Shown here: in pieces, positions 14,901 to 22,147 of the stretch
How positions within the stretch are numbered: position 1 is the stretch's first letter
Layout: each line of letters starts with the position of its first letter
Assembly: GCA_023389035.1 (NCBI GenBank)
Contig: JAEWFC010000036.1
Span: 1-22,893 of the forward strand
Reading direction: 5' to 3'
Length of the DNA stretch: 22,893 nucleotides
Source: Acidobacteriota bacterium
GTDB lineage: Bacteria > Acidobacteriota > Blastocatellia > Pyrinomonadales > Pyrinomonadaceae
Translations under genes and position numbers: made by a program
Notes under the pieces: generated by a model
Seen by the model: the letters and a program-made list of their open reading frames with translations, nothing else
What the model was told of the DNA's origin: nothing
The model's database searches: none

Positions 14901-17689
14901 GTCAGTAAGTTCAGGCCCTGGACCCGTGACAGGTAATAGAACCGGTCGGAGTCCTGCAAATTTTCCATCTGAAGTTGGAAGACGAAGGAGAACGTCGAGC
15001 CCAAGAGCCCGCCGAAGGCCATCTTTTTTTCGGCCAGCCCACCCACCCAAAGATCGACATTGTTGAGACCGCCGAGACTGCCGCCAGAATAGGTGCCGGT
15101 GGCGTTCAAGAAGTCCAAGCGATCCGATGCTACTACCCCGTCGCCATTCAAATCGACGCCGAAAACGAGCTCCATAGCCGCGTCGCGCTTGCCCTCAATA
15201 GTCGTCTCCGCCTCGATCGAGGCGTGGGTTCCGTAGGCGGCGATGAAGTTGATGACCGATTCGGGATGGCGCAGGTTCAGCGCGAAGTCGCTCCAGCTTT
15301 CATACGGCTTGAGGAGCGTGTCGCCGTTGGCCATGTCCTGGAATTGCGCCCGCGCCTGGTTCAGGGTCGGCATGCCGGTGTCGCGGCCCCGGGCGATGTT
15401 GATCGCGGCGAGGTCGAGCGGAATGCCGACGAGTTGGTTGCGCAGCACGTCAGTGACGAATTCATCGATTTCGTTGCCGTGCTGGGCGCTCATTCCCGTG
15501 GCGATTGCGCCCGCCATCTCAGCTTGCGAAATGCCTTCCACCCCCCCGAACTGAAGCGGATTGAGAAACGCATCGAAAAGATCGATGTTGTCTTCAGTGC
15601 CGTCTGCAAAGGTGCGATCCACGCTCTGGTTCAGCATCGAGTGGCCGAAGCGGTACACAACGTTCGCGAATTCGGCAAAGATTGCCGGATTGATCTCGAC
15701 GTCCGGCTGGACCATGAATAGGTCAACATCCGGCTGCACCTTGCGCGCGAATTCTTCGAAGACAAGGTGCTGGTACTGCATCTCGGTAGCGAAGCGCGCT
15801 GCCTGGAACAGCCGCGCTCCATCCCAAGCCAAGCCGTCAATGGAGGACGGCATGGAAGTGACGTCCTCACGTAGCCACTCGTTCAGGAAGCCCACATCAG
15901 CGCTTTCGATAATGGTCTTCTTCATCTCCTCAATCTGCCGGTTATGCTCGGCATGGAAGACGAAGTGAACGGCGGTCAGGCCGATGTTCTCGTTGCCGCG
16001 CCCGTCCCCGGTGATGTAGTGCGCATCCAGCTTTTCGTTATCGTAAAAGCGATTGGGGTTGAGATACACAGGGTTGGCAGCGCTGACCGGCTGCGTGCCG
16101 TCATAGTCGGGATTGAGCGCTACCTGCTCAAGTGACTGAAGCAAGTAGGAATTTCCCGACGGACCTTGGACCACCGGCTGGCCGAAATTGGGATTGTCCA
16201 CCAGATCGATACCAATGCCCAGCGCGCTGTCATGATCGGCGTACATCTGCTGGCCGCGGCTATTCACAGGCGCCGCGTCATGGGCGATGTCGTCGAGGAA
16301 GGCGTTTGGCAGGCGAACGGCACCCACATAGGTGACGCCGCCGACCTGGTAAGTGGCGGACGGATTAACCGGAACACCGCCATTGGACGTCTGGGAAATC
16401 ACGACGTCGTCTGCACTGTTTGGAACGCCATCCGCGCCCACGCCGAGGATGAGCTGGACGTAGCCGTTCTGGTCGGGGATAAAATTGCCGTAGGGGTCAG
16501 TGCGCACCATCGGCACCATTCCCACGTCGGCATCGGTAAGTTCGATGCCCAGCACGTCGCGGGCTTGGGCCTTGACGTCCCCCCAGGTCGCCAGCGTGTG
16601 CGGCACCGGGTTGCCATCGGCATCGCGGCCTTCGAGCAGCCTGCCCGTGTCGACGGGCTTGCCGTCGGCATCGAGCTCGTATTCGCGCAGGAATACCTGG
16701 TGGCTGGCGTGCGAGGTGTAGGTTTGGTTCTGGTCGACCCAGGGCGTTGTGACATTGGCGGCGTCATCGCCGATCGAAGCGCGCGTCAGCACCATGAAAT
16801 TTGTGTGCGGCGAGTCCGGATCATAAAGCGGATCATCCGGCGACAGCGGAATATAGATCGTGCCGTTGCCACCCTTGGTCACGAGATCAAGGCCATGGTC
16901 GAAGAACTGGCCGAAAAGCGTAAACCACGAATTATATGAAGCGGACAGGCCTTCGTCCGGTGCCAGATTGGGGATCAGAACGGTATTGCCGTCCATTTGC
17001 ACGCCCCATTTGGCGAGCGCGCCGGGTAGGAAGTTCTCATTGGTCATAAGCACGTCAAGCGCGTCTTGGGCGACGCCGAGGGCTGTCTGGGCTGCGTTCA
17101 TGTCGGCCACCAACGCGGCGACGGTCGCGGCAGGCGTCGTCGCGTCCGCATCAACCACTGCCTGCAGCGCCATGTCATAGACTGCCTGCGCCTGATCACG
17201 CGCCGTCTCGGCCGCGGCCAGTGCGGCTTCATAGGCGATGCCGGCATTGTAGGCATCACGGATCTCGACGACCCCCTGCGCGATCTCAGCTTCTGAGTGC
17301 CCGGCGTGACGCAGAGCGGCCGCGATGGCGGCGGGATTTGCGAGGGTTTGGTCAACGACCAGGTTGGAGATGAGCCGCGGATCGGCGTCCACCACGCTGT
17401 CAGGTGCCCCATAGTCGTTGTTATTGCCGGGCATGTAGCCTGTCGGCATCTCGTCGTCGCCCTCGTCGACCCAATTCTCCTTAGTCAGGCGCGGAAACGG
17501 CTCGCCCGAGGCGCCCCACTGCTCGCGGCCAGGCACGAGGTTATTGAAGCTGCCGTCGACTGTGCGCAGCCCCGAGGGCAGTAACGGGTTGTCGACGAGA
17601 TCGGTGAGTGGAGTGCCGGCGCTATGCGCTTCGGCGATCTTGATCTGCTTCAAGATGAATTCGAGGTCGTGACGAACGAGCGTGACCAT
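8915..17689 (-). CDS. Giant RTX double animal-type heme peroxidase (MopA-like)
   Basis: A 2924-aa secreted heme peroxidase without Sec signal. The first peroxidase domain (about 220-900) has distal Asp264-His265 in GQFFDHGLD, catalytic Arg564 and Glu567 in GDGRGNENIG, and proximal His683 in YRFGHSMLN. The second domain (about 1990-2520) repeats these as Asp2069-His2070, Arg2235, Glu2238 and His2339. The Asp and Glu match residues that form heme ester bonds in mammalian peroxidases. Between the domains lie RTX repeats (about 1025-1170), an Ig-like domain (about 1490-1595) and more RTX (about 1605-1770). After them come an acidic linker (about 2555-2610), some eleven RTX nonapeptides and a C-terminal ADDFHL-type secretion signal. 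An Ala-rich coiled coil occupies about 115-215. ATG 17689 has AAGGGAGA upstream; a start at 17776 lacks one. This architecture is known from MopA, the Mn(II)-oxidising peroxidase of Aurantimonas and Erythrobacter, and from related superoxide-producing enzymes. The substrate here is not shown by sequence. Confidence 0.93.
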   Translation of the reverse strand: MVTLVRHDLEFILKQIKIAEAHSAGTPLTDLVDNPLLPSGLRTVDGSFNNLVPGREQWGASGEPFPRLTKENWVDEGDDEMPTGYMPGNNNDYGAPDSVVDADPRLISNLVVDQTLANPAAIAAALRHAGHSEAEIAQGVVEIRDAYNAGIAYEAALAAAETARDQAQAVYDMALQAVVDADATTPAATVAALVADMNAAQTALGVAQDALDVLMTNENFLPGALAKWGVQMDGNTVLIPNLAPDEGLSASYNSWFTLFGQFFDHGLDLVTKGGNGTIYIPLSPDDPLYDPDSPHTNFMVLTRASIGDDAANVTTPWVDQNQTYTSHASHQVFLREYELDADGKPVDTGRLLEGRDADGNPVPHTLATWGDVKAQARDVLGIELTDADVGMVPMVRTDPYGNFIPDQNGYVQLILGVGADGVPNSADDVVISQTSNGGVPVNPSATYQVGGVTYVGAVRLPNAFLDDIAHDAAPVNSRGQQMYADHDSALGIGIDLVDNPNFGQPVVQGPSGNSYLLQSLEQVALNPDYDGTQPVSAANPVYLNPNRFYDNEKLDAHYITGDGRGNENIGLTAVHFVFHAEHNRQIEEMKKTIIESADVGFLNEWLREDVTSMPSSIDGLAWDGARLFQAARFATEMQYQHLVFEEFARKVQPDVDLFMVQPDVEINPAIFAEFANVVYRFGHSMLNQSVDRTFADGTEDNIDLFDAFLNPLQFGGVEGISQAEMAGAIATGMSAQHGNEIDEFVTDVLRNQLVGIPLDLAAINIARGRDTGMPTLNQARAQFQDMANGDTLLKPYESWSDFALNLRHPESVINFIAAYGTHASIEAETTIEGKRDAAMELVFGVDLNGDGVVASDRLDFLNATGTYSGGSLGGLNNVDLWVGGLAEKKMAFGGLLGSTFSFVFQLQMENLQDSDRFYYLSRVQGLNLLTELENNSLAKMVLKNTTAGEDGVALPADIFSKPDHILYMDAIKQAAFGLADPEHENPLLQAVSSLVQRIDADNDGVAEFIRYNGLDHITIQGTDGDDHIVSGGGDDTVWGGAGNDRIEAGYGVDSISGGAGDDIITNAGTDIGAVTVLKGESGNDVIVDGTGMSLIFGGEGKDYLVSGFDDGEIRGGQGDDFMFGGDGMGMLFGNEGNDWIEGGGGFDYIAGDNGELFFNSTIIGHDVLNGGSGDTDYDADSGDDIMFAGEGIQKNIGMWGHDWVIHQGQSQNVDADMRVDIFTTLPQEVLRDRFSNVEGLSGWRGNDVLRGDDRTGTGPEGGTTADPTPETGFQYNELNQAAIDRIAGLGDIITADMMVEGEYRADGSWEDGKQGTVENVFVGGNILLGGGGSDTIEGRGGDDVIDGDRYLSVRIAGTTNAGETFTVSSMTDSLTLAGVTKSLTSWMIDGVINPGNLQIVREILDGNRAGDVDTAVYWDVRENYEVTRHADGSVTIAHVAQTAGAIDPVTGRNRESDGTDKLYNMELYRFADGTFTIDELAPPPNSPATGAPVINDLTPTEGQTLTADVSSIADPNGMGALNYQWQVSNDGGATWSNVFDNLQLNSDATFTPNNGIVGLGGQIGGILRVQVTFIDGDGHQEVLTSAPTGIVGDLWESGLFTSSTFNGTDGDDIANGATGLLNGRAETLNGNGGNDILNGNGGNDTLNGGAGNDILNGGAGNDVAVYAGSVTNFALGSDGTNFIVTDLTGTEGTDTLSSIETLRFAGANYSVYAGTTGNGTTSGNNSANAVFGLAGNDTLNGNDGNDLLVGGLGNDTVNGGAGNDTVYWTAGDGRDVIDGGTGTDTVKIVGDSSAETYRIYSRAEWLAVAGNTDAQLNNADTEIVITRNGTDFASVIAQLDNVEDIIINGRGGGDTFIPIGTFAGTSLSHSTITLEGSQDDDTVDISALTSAHRVVFRSNGGNDTVIGTMRSQDSIELPGSIEPGAYDVIDNQDGTTTFASDGNSVTFSGSPQVAGTSEGGNEGSGIYDLDDEDYEDLLEMIRDGLVRDSSGFGNNETNPSYGSAGYNFIRLTDAHYTDGEAGIRQTTLTPREISDIISNQDNDGDGTEESIPNAFEGSSLLTFFGQYFDHGLGFIAKGQPGNISIGNQTFPINAPRSNIVEGTGVDGIPAEYINSTSPFVDQNQAYGSHNEITDLLRKWELGADGEAQQTAYLLTGDLDAGGRALLPTLSHIRENHRVMTGGDEITSADIHNYMGTGQALLLDFRPVFLTLEDGSSSEEFDLDAIGHYFITGDGRTNENVMLTSIHTVWARNHNFWVDKIKTQTNNSWTEAEYFEAARMMNIAEYQQVVFTEFATAIAGPLGDDDDDDFDFEHGFDGYDPDVDASISVEFAQAVYRFGHSMLNETVAYQDADGRLQQISLVEAFLRPDQVNAIGIDALLSGAAAVSHQAIDVDIVNALRNQLVGQPLDLAALNIFRGRDMGVPPLNIMRAQLYEATGNNKLKPYTGWSDFQQKNGLSNTFIAQLMSAYPDGFETMDAWIGGLAEKPAYGQLGSTFGYVFREQMDRLQHGDRFYYLEIFDDSIFEDSLATFADIIMRNTGITGLPENVFQHAGVIDPSTLTTVEDDEDDTDPIGGGDDVDDVEDVDDQDEGQNGDDNDGADGDGLCDADGAVVPGPSSGTGPLFQVGTASADVLIGTSGNDTLIGHGGDDTILGGGGDDVILGGAGNDHLFGDDGRDVIHGGDGDDDIFGGAGNDTLLGDGGNDRIYGGSGNDYINAGAGNDIVFAGAGDDRVVVEAGDGDDVYYGGEADQDTGVDTLDMSSITADIVADLGTGFMSRGQVFSVQTGNDTIWGFENIVTGSGSDTITASRAVNVMDGGGSGPDGRDTFRFLSAADADGDTILGFAPGDRIDLSTADANACVAGNQSFALVTGEAFTDRGQLMVSHEQREDGDYTIVHLNTTGGTDADYKFAIKGSHNLNADDFHL

Positions 17690-17783
17690 GACTATCTCCC
17701 TTGACCCTTCGGTCCCCTGATCCCCGGGAGGTTGCCGCCACGCGTTAGTTAGATTGAAATGTGCGGACCATCCCATGTAAATT

Positions 17784-17896
17784 CATAATGAGGACAGGTC
17801 GGCCGGTGCATAATGACGATAGGTCTGACGAATGAATGACCCTTAGGGGAACCGAAGTCGAGTTGACTCCACTGCGACTATCCTTGACTTAGGTCT
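17784..17896. promoter_or_regulatory. Direct repeats in the divergent promoter, candidate response-regulator sites
   Basis: CATAATGAGGACAGGTC (17784-17800) and CATAATGACGATAGGTC (17809-17825) match at 15 of 17 positions, 25 bp apart. A third, shorter copy, TGACTTAGGTCT (17885-17896), shares TGAC and TAGGTCT. The first copy ends 95 bases from the peroxidase start and the third lies 83-94 bases from the kinase start, so the set is well placed to control both directions. Binding by the adjacent NarL-type regulator is inference. Confidence 0.5.
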
Positions 17897-17978
17897 AGGT
17901 TGCGACACGTCTTTTGGCTGTGGCTACGGAGCAAGTCAGCCTGTATTCTGTAATTGCTTTCGTTCAGGGGACAGAACA

Positions 17979-19388
17979 GTGGCCGCGACGTATCTCGACT
18001 TGGACGGACCGGGGCTGCCGGCATGGCGTCTTCAGATAAGCCTGCGCACCCGCTTCGCGGTGGCTGGTGGTGCGCTGATGCTGACAGCGATGGTCCTGGG
18101 CGGCCTCTACATCACCCAAACCGCAACCCAGAAGTCGATCGAGAGCGCCGCTGCTTCGACCGGCCTTTTGGTCAGCCGGCTACTCGACCCCTATGTCGAC
18201 GAACTGAGCGACGCGGGCTCGTTGAGCACGATTGGCCATGATTCGCTCGACATGGTCCTCGGCTCGTCTCATTTGAGTGCGCGGTTTCCCCATCTCGACA
18301 TCTGGAATGAATCCGGAACGATCATCTATTCGCGCTCGGACGACATCATTGGCGTGAACTTCGCCTTCTCGGCTGCCCTACGGTCGGCGCTTGCCGGCGA
18401 AATTTCCGCCCGCTTCACAGACCTCGGTGCCGGCGAGCACCTGATACGCAATTTCAAGGAGCAGTTCTTAGAGATTTACATTCCCCTTCGCGATTCCGCC
18501 TCGGGCGAGATCGTCGCGGTCGCAGAGATCCATGAGGTGACCGACCAGCTCGACGCGAAGATCACGTTCATCCAGCGTCAGGTATGGCTCGTTCTCGGCT
18601 TCTCGACATTGCTTTTGATGGGGTCGCTTTACGGCATCGTCGCCCACGGAACGCGGACAATCGCCGTCCAGCATGAACGCCTTCAACGACAATTTGGAGA
18701 ACTCCGCCTTGCCCATGAGCAAATCGAGCAGTTGAACCGCCGTGTCCGGAAGGCCTCGCGGCAGTTCGCCAGGAACAATGAACGCCTGATGAAGCAGGTT
18801 GGGGCGGACCTGCACGACGGGCCCGCGCAATTGATCGCACTCGCGGCCATGAAGGTTGGCCGCATCACCGAGCTCGAGATCGAGGATCAACACGCCGAAA
18901 CGATCCGTATGAAGTCGCTGCTCGACGAAGCACTGTCTGAAATCCGCGCGATTTCCAAGGGTCTCATGCTTCCTGAAATTCAGGAGATGCAGATTGAAGC
19001 TGTTATCCAGCGTGCGGTTAGCCTGCACGAATTGCGGACGGGCACAGCCGTTCGGCACGAGATTATTGGCGACAGCGACGTTTTTCCGGCCGCCGTCAAT
19101 GTCTGCGTCTTCCGCTTTATCCAAGAAGGCCTGAGCAATGCCTTCTGGCATGCTGGAGGGCAGGACCAGACAATTGTCTGTCGTGTCAGCGTACGGGACG
19201 TCACGGTTTCGGTCAGCGATAGCGGTGGCGAAAGACCCACCGCGGATCGGCCTGGTGGTGGCCTTGGCCTCGGTGCTATGCGTGATCGGGTCGAGAGTCT
19301 TGGCGGGTCGATGGACATCGCACTCGTGCCCGAGGGCGGTACCCGCGTTTCGATCACGCTGCCGATTAAAGAAGGCGGGGACGTGTGA
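17979..19388 (+). CDS. NarL-type sensor histidine kinase (HisKA_3)
   Basis: A 469-aa membrane sensor kinase. TM1 is at about residues 26-45 (FAVAGGALMLTAMVLGGLYI) and TM2 at about 202-224 (VWLVLGFSTLLLMGSLYG). The roughly 155-residue periplasmic domain between them (LDIWNESGTIIYSRSDDIIG) looks like a single Cache/PAS-like sensor of unknown ligand. A coiled coil leads to the HisKA_3 box ADLHDGPAQLIALAAMK with phospho-acceptor His279. The ATPase domain has the N box (EGLSNAFWHAGG), the DSGG motif and the glycine-rich GGGLGLGAMRDRVESLGG. The GTG start has AGGGGA about eight bases upstream. The gene overlaps the response regulator gene by four bases and is divergent from the peroxidase operon, its likely target. 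Confidence 0.93.
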   Translation: MAATYLDLDGPGLPAWRLQISLRTRFAVAGGALMLTAMVLGGLYITQTATQKSIESAAASTGLLVSRLLDPYVDELSDAGSLSTIGHDSLDMVLGSSHLSARFPHLDIWNESGTIIYSRSDDIIGVNFAFSAALRSALAGEISARFTDLGAGEHLIRNFKEQFLEIYIPLRDSASGEIVAVAEIHEVTDQLDAKITFIQRQVWLVLGFSTLLLMGSLYGIVAHGTRTIAVQHERLQRQFGELRLAHEQIEQLNRRVRKASRQFARNNERLMKQVGADLHDGPAQLIALAAMKVGRITELEIEDQHAETIRMKSLLDEALSEIRAISKGLMLPEIQEMQIEAVIQRAVSLHELRTGTAVRHEIIGDSDVFPAAVNVCVFRFIQEGLSNAFWHAGGQDQTIVCRVSVRDVTVSVSDSGGERPTADRPGGGLGLGAMRDRVESLGGSMDIALVPEGGTRVSITLPIKEGGDV

Positions 19389-20056
19389 AACCGATCGCTG
19401 TTGTCGTCGTCGACGACCACTCGCTATTTCGCGCCGGTGTGATCGGCTGCCTTGAACGCGACGCGGCGATCCGTGTGATCGGCGAAGGGGCATCCGGCCG
19501 AGAAGCGGTGTCGCTATGCGGGTTGAACAATCCTCATGTTGCCCTGATCGACATCTCGATGCCGGACGACGGCATTGCCGCCGTCAACGAGATCGCAGCG
19601 ATGAAGCTCGACACGCGCATTATCATGCTGACGGTGTCAGAAAATGAAGATGACGTGCTGCGCGCCCTTGATGCCGGTGCTGTTGGTTACGTGCTGAAAG
19701 GGGTCTCTGGTCCAGAATTAATAAGCGCCGTAAAAACAGTCGCGGCCGGCGACACTTTCGTTTCACCGAATCTTGCGGTCCGACTTGTCACGACCCTGGC
19801 AGCCAGCAGACAGAAGCGCTCAGTTGATGCCTTGTCCGCCCAGGAAACACGCACTTTGCAGCTTGTCGCCATGGGCCTGAACAATCGCGAGTGCGCCGAC
19901 CATCTTGGTATCGGCGAGCAGACGGTCAAATATCACATGACCAACATAATGAAGAAGCTCGGCGTACGAAACCGTGTCGAAGCCGCACTTGTCGCTCGCA
20001 CCGAGTGGGGCTCGCCGGTCGCGCAGTCTGTCGGCGAGGGAGTTGGGAATTCCTAA
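19385..20056 (+). CDS. NarL/FixJ-family response regulator
   Basis: A 223-aa two-domain regulator with a complete receiver: acidic pair Asp10-Asp11, phospho-acceptor Asp56 (VALIDISMP), Thr83 and Lys105 (GYVLKG). A LuxR-type helix-turn-helix follows at about 150-208 (LSAQETRTLQLVAMGLNNRE, then CADHLGIGEQTVKYHM). The GTG start overlaps the kinase stop (GTGTGA), which implies coupled translation and makes the pair a cognate two-component system. It probably binds the repeats between the kinase and peroxidase genes. The degenerate regulator at 1496-2167 has the same length and a similar DNA-binding domain and could compete for or share its sites. Confidence 0.95.
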   Translation: MKPIAVVVVDDHSLFRAGVIGCLERDAAIRVIGEGASGREAVSLCGLNNPHVALIDISMPDDGIAAVNEIAAMKLDTRIIMLTVSENEDDVLRALDAGAVGYVLKGVSGPELISAVKTVAAGDTFVSPNLAVRLVTTLAASRQKRSVDALSAQETRTLQLVAMGLNNRECADHLGIGEQTVKYHMTNIMKKLGVRNRVEAALVARTEWGSPVAQSVGEGVGNS

Positions 20057-20308
20057 GTTCGATACGGGGTTTCATCCAAAGGCGAGCTTTTTGAGTGCAC
20101 GCGGCTTCGCCTGGAGACATATCGTAGTCCTCCTGGACTTGGTTTCCAATTTCCGGGCTAAAGCCGGATGCAGAGTGCAATCATGTTGACGCTGCCGCAG
20201 ATCGCGTGGCTCCTCCATCAATAGGGCTAGTTGTAGAGCCGCCAGCAAACCGCCAATCTGAAGTTGCTGACCTCAGCTAACCATATCCCATCCAGGGAGG
20301 CTCGCGTC

Positions 20309-21151
20309 GTGATCTCTTACCGCCAGGCTTTAGGTTCTTTTCTCATTGGCGTTGCCGCTTCCTCGACGAGCACAGCGGCTGAAATCGACAATGACATTTC
20401 GAGCGCGGCGTTCACTGAAGAACATCAAGCCCTCAAGGACTGCGCAGCCGATTTGGGCGGCGACTTTCAACAACGGTTTGAGCGGGTCGATCTGAACGGC
20501 GACGGTAGCGATGAGGTCATCGTCTATACGACCACAGACGGCACCAGCGGCTGCATCGGCGCGGTCGGACAAAGGATCGATCTGCTGATACGCGATCGTG
20601 CCGGGAGGTGGGTGAGAAATCTCGGTCACGGCATCGATACGCTGGAGCGTCTTCCGCGTGACGATAGTGACTGGCCGGATCTGGAACTGACCGGGCCGGG
20701 GTTTTGCTTTCCGATCTGGCGCTACCACGCGGAGAGATATCGGATCTGGAAGACTTGCAAGGATGGCACCCAAGTTTTCGCTGAAGGGATCGTTGATGGC
20801 GCTGCACCGAGCGGATCCACGGGCGCGGCAGCTTCCGTTGAGCTCGATGTTCCAATCTTTGAACGAGGCGGTGACGGACAAGCCGCCAACTGTGCCAGCA
20901 GCCGGGTTAGCGGACTCAAATCGGACGGCGACGGGTATCTCTCCGTTCGATCTGGACCCGGAACGCAATATCGCAAAATCGATGCGCTTCGAAACGGGGA
21001 TCTGGTCTTCGTGTTCGAGGTCAATGGAGACTGGGCCGGAGTGGTCTATAAGACATCGAGTGTCACGTGCTCGTCGACCGAGACGAGACCGGTGCCATTC
21101 GAGCACCGTGGTTGGGTCCATCAGAACTGGTTGGAAGATGTCGCCGGTTAG
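20309..21151 (+). CDS. Secreted protein with C-terminal bacterial SH3-like domain
   Basis: A 280-aa protein. GTG 20309 is chosen for AGGGAGG eight bases upstream. It then begins with a Sec signal peptide (MISYRQALGSFLIGVAASS), with probable cleavage after AA at about residue 24. An EF-hand-like or FG-GAP-like loop DLNGDGSDEVIVY is seen near 61-73, in a domain like those in bacterial secreted proteins that report a quantity from D.N.DG repeats. Residues about 208-277 resemble an SH3b domain (GYLSVRSGPGTQYRKID, then RGWVHQNWL), which in other proteins binds cell wall or mediates contacts. Cysteines are probably paired in the periplasm. It is not obviously linked to the peroxidase system. A longer in-frame start at 20264 would mask the signal peptide. 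Confidence 0.8.
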   Translation: MISYRQALGSFLIGVAASSTSTAAEIDNDISSAAFTEEHQALKDCAADLGGDFQQRFERVDLNGDGSDEVIVYTTTDGTSGCIGAVGQRIDLLIRDRAGRWVRNLGHGIDTLERLPRDDSDWPDLELTGPGFCFPIWRYHAERYRIWKTCKDGTQVFAEGIVDGAAPSGSTGAAASVELDVPIFERGGDGQAANCASSRVSGLKSDGDGYLSVRSGPGTQYRKIDALRNGDLVFVFEVNGDWAGVVYKTSSVTCSSTETRPVPFEHRGWVHQNWLEDVAG

Positions 21152-21211
21152 GGGCAATTCCAATAAAGTCCAAGTGGCGCTTGTCCGAGAAAGTCGGCTC
21201 GCCCGGCTTGC

Positions 21212-21583
21212 CTAACCGCAACGCTGGAAGACCGTTCCTCCAGACTGAAACGCGCTGTCGGACACGTAAACCAGCTCGATGGTTTCGCGGTTGATCGTCC
21301 CTTCCATGTCGCAGGAGGCTTGAAAGCGAACACGGTCCCCTGAGATGGAAACGTCGTCGATGTCGCACAGCGCTTCTGCACCTCGGAACACCACGCCGTC
21401 GATCTCCTGATAGATATAATGAACCTCATCGCCGATGCGATTGGTCATTTCGGAAATCGACAGACCGCAAAGTTCCGGCTGGCTCAGGTAAACACCATCG
21501 CGAAATGGAAGCGGGTCGGCATGAAGCGCATTGAGTGGTATGACGGCAAGCATCGGCGCAGCAAGACCGGTCAGCGAACGCAT
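21212..21583 (-). CDS. Small secreted cysteine-containing protein of unknown function
   Basis: A 123-aa protein that I do not recognise. A signal peptide (MRSLTGLAAPMLAVIPLNAL) probably ends after ALHA at residue 22. The mature part of about 100 residues has four cysteines (first at 39, last two residues from the end), which would allow two disulfides, and looks beta-rich (DRVRFQASCDMEGTINRETI). ATG 21583 has GAGGGG about six bases upstream. It converges on the SH3-domain gene with a 60-base gap that shows no clear terminator. Confidence 0.75.
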   Translation of the reverse strand: MRSLTGLAAPMLAVIPLNALHADPLPFRDGVYLSQPELCGLSISEMTNRIGDEVHYIYQEIDGVVFRGAEALCDIDDVSISGDRVRFQASCDMEGTINRETIELVYVSDSAFQSGGTVFQRCG

Positions 21584-21808
21584 CAACGTCCCCTCTCTTC
21601 GTGATACAGCAAGATATCGAAGATCCTCGTCTTGGTGAACTAGCAGATCGATCTAGGTCCAACACAATCAGAGCAATACGCTCGTTGGCGATTTAATTCA
21701 TGGCTGTTGCGACCGGTGCTTTTGCTTGATCGAATAGGACCATAGGCACACTCTGTCTTCACCATCAAAAGGCAGTTTGCTCATGGCAATGCGAAACAAG
21801 AGGTGGAT

Positions 21809-22014
21809 ATGAAGAAGTTCAAATAGACTACCCCATCATTCGTCATGCTCGCCGCTATCCCCTTTTCTGCCCATGCATAAGATCCAGAGGCGACGGCCAC
21901 GAAATCTCAAAAGCTTATAAGAAAGCTTTCAATGAGCAGTCCGCTGAAGTCATCGCTGAACTTTACGCAGATGACGCTGCGTAGGCCGCCCATTGACGGC
22001 GTTCGAGGCGAAGC
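21809..22014 (+). pseudogene. Decayed NTF2-like (DUF4440/SgcJ-type) secreted protein gene
   Basis: After the site GAGGTGG, ATG 21809 opens MKKFK and then meets a TAG. Reading through gives TTPSFVMLAAIPFSAHA, a recognisable signal peptide, then a second stop. A one-base frameshift near 21905 leads into KAYKKAFNEQSAEVIAELYA then DDAA, the characteristic first helix and strand of NTF2-like DUF4440 proteins, followed by a TAG. Another frame shift gives RPPIDGVRGEA, matching the next family segment (P..PVRG.EA). At least two stops and two frameshifts show the gene is dead. Confidence 0.65.
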
Positions 22015-22147
22015 GTGAACCACTCGGGCTGGCGAGAAAGCGAGAAACGGACCACATGGTACTGGCTATCTCAACGTGTCACACCGGGTTGAACTAGCTG
22101 ACAACTGTCTACAAAGTGCGGTTAACCTACCATTCAAGCGTAATGCC

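Noticed and set aside
18468..19493. Minus-strand open frame opposite the kinase and the start of the regulator gene
   Set aside because: The plus strand encodes a complete HisKA_3 kinase with all motifs, so the opposite frame is a GC-rich shadow.
20057..20308. Short imperfect inverted repeats after the response regulator gene, checked as a terminator
   Set aside because: Stems are only about 4 bp, and no T run follows a stable hairpin.
20330..21163. Minus-strand open frame opposite the SH3-domain protein gene
   Set aside because: The plus-strand frame has a signal peptide, an SH3b-like domain and a strong ribosome site; the minus-strand one has none.
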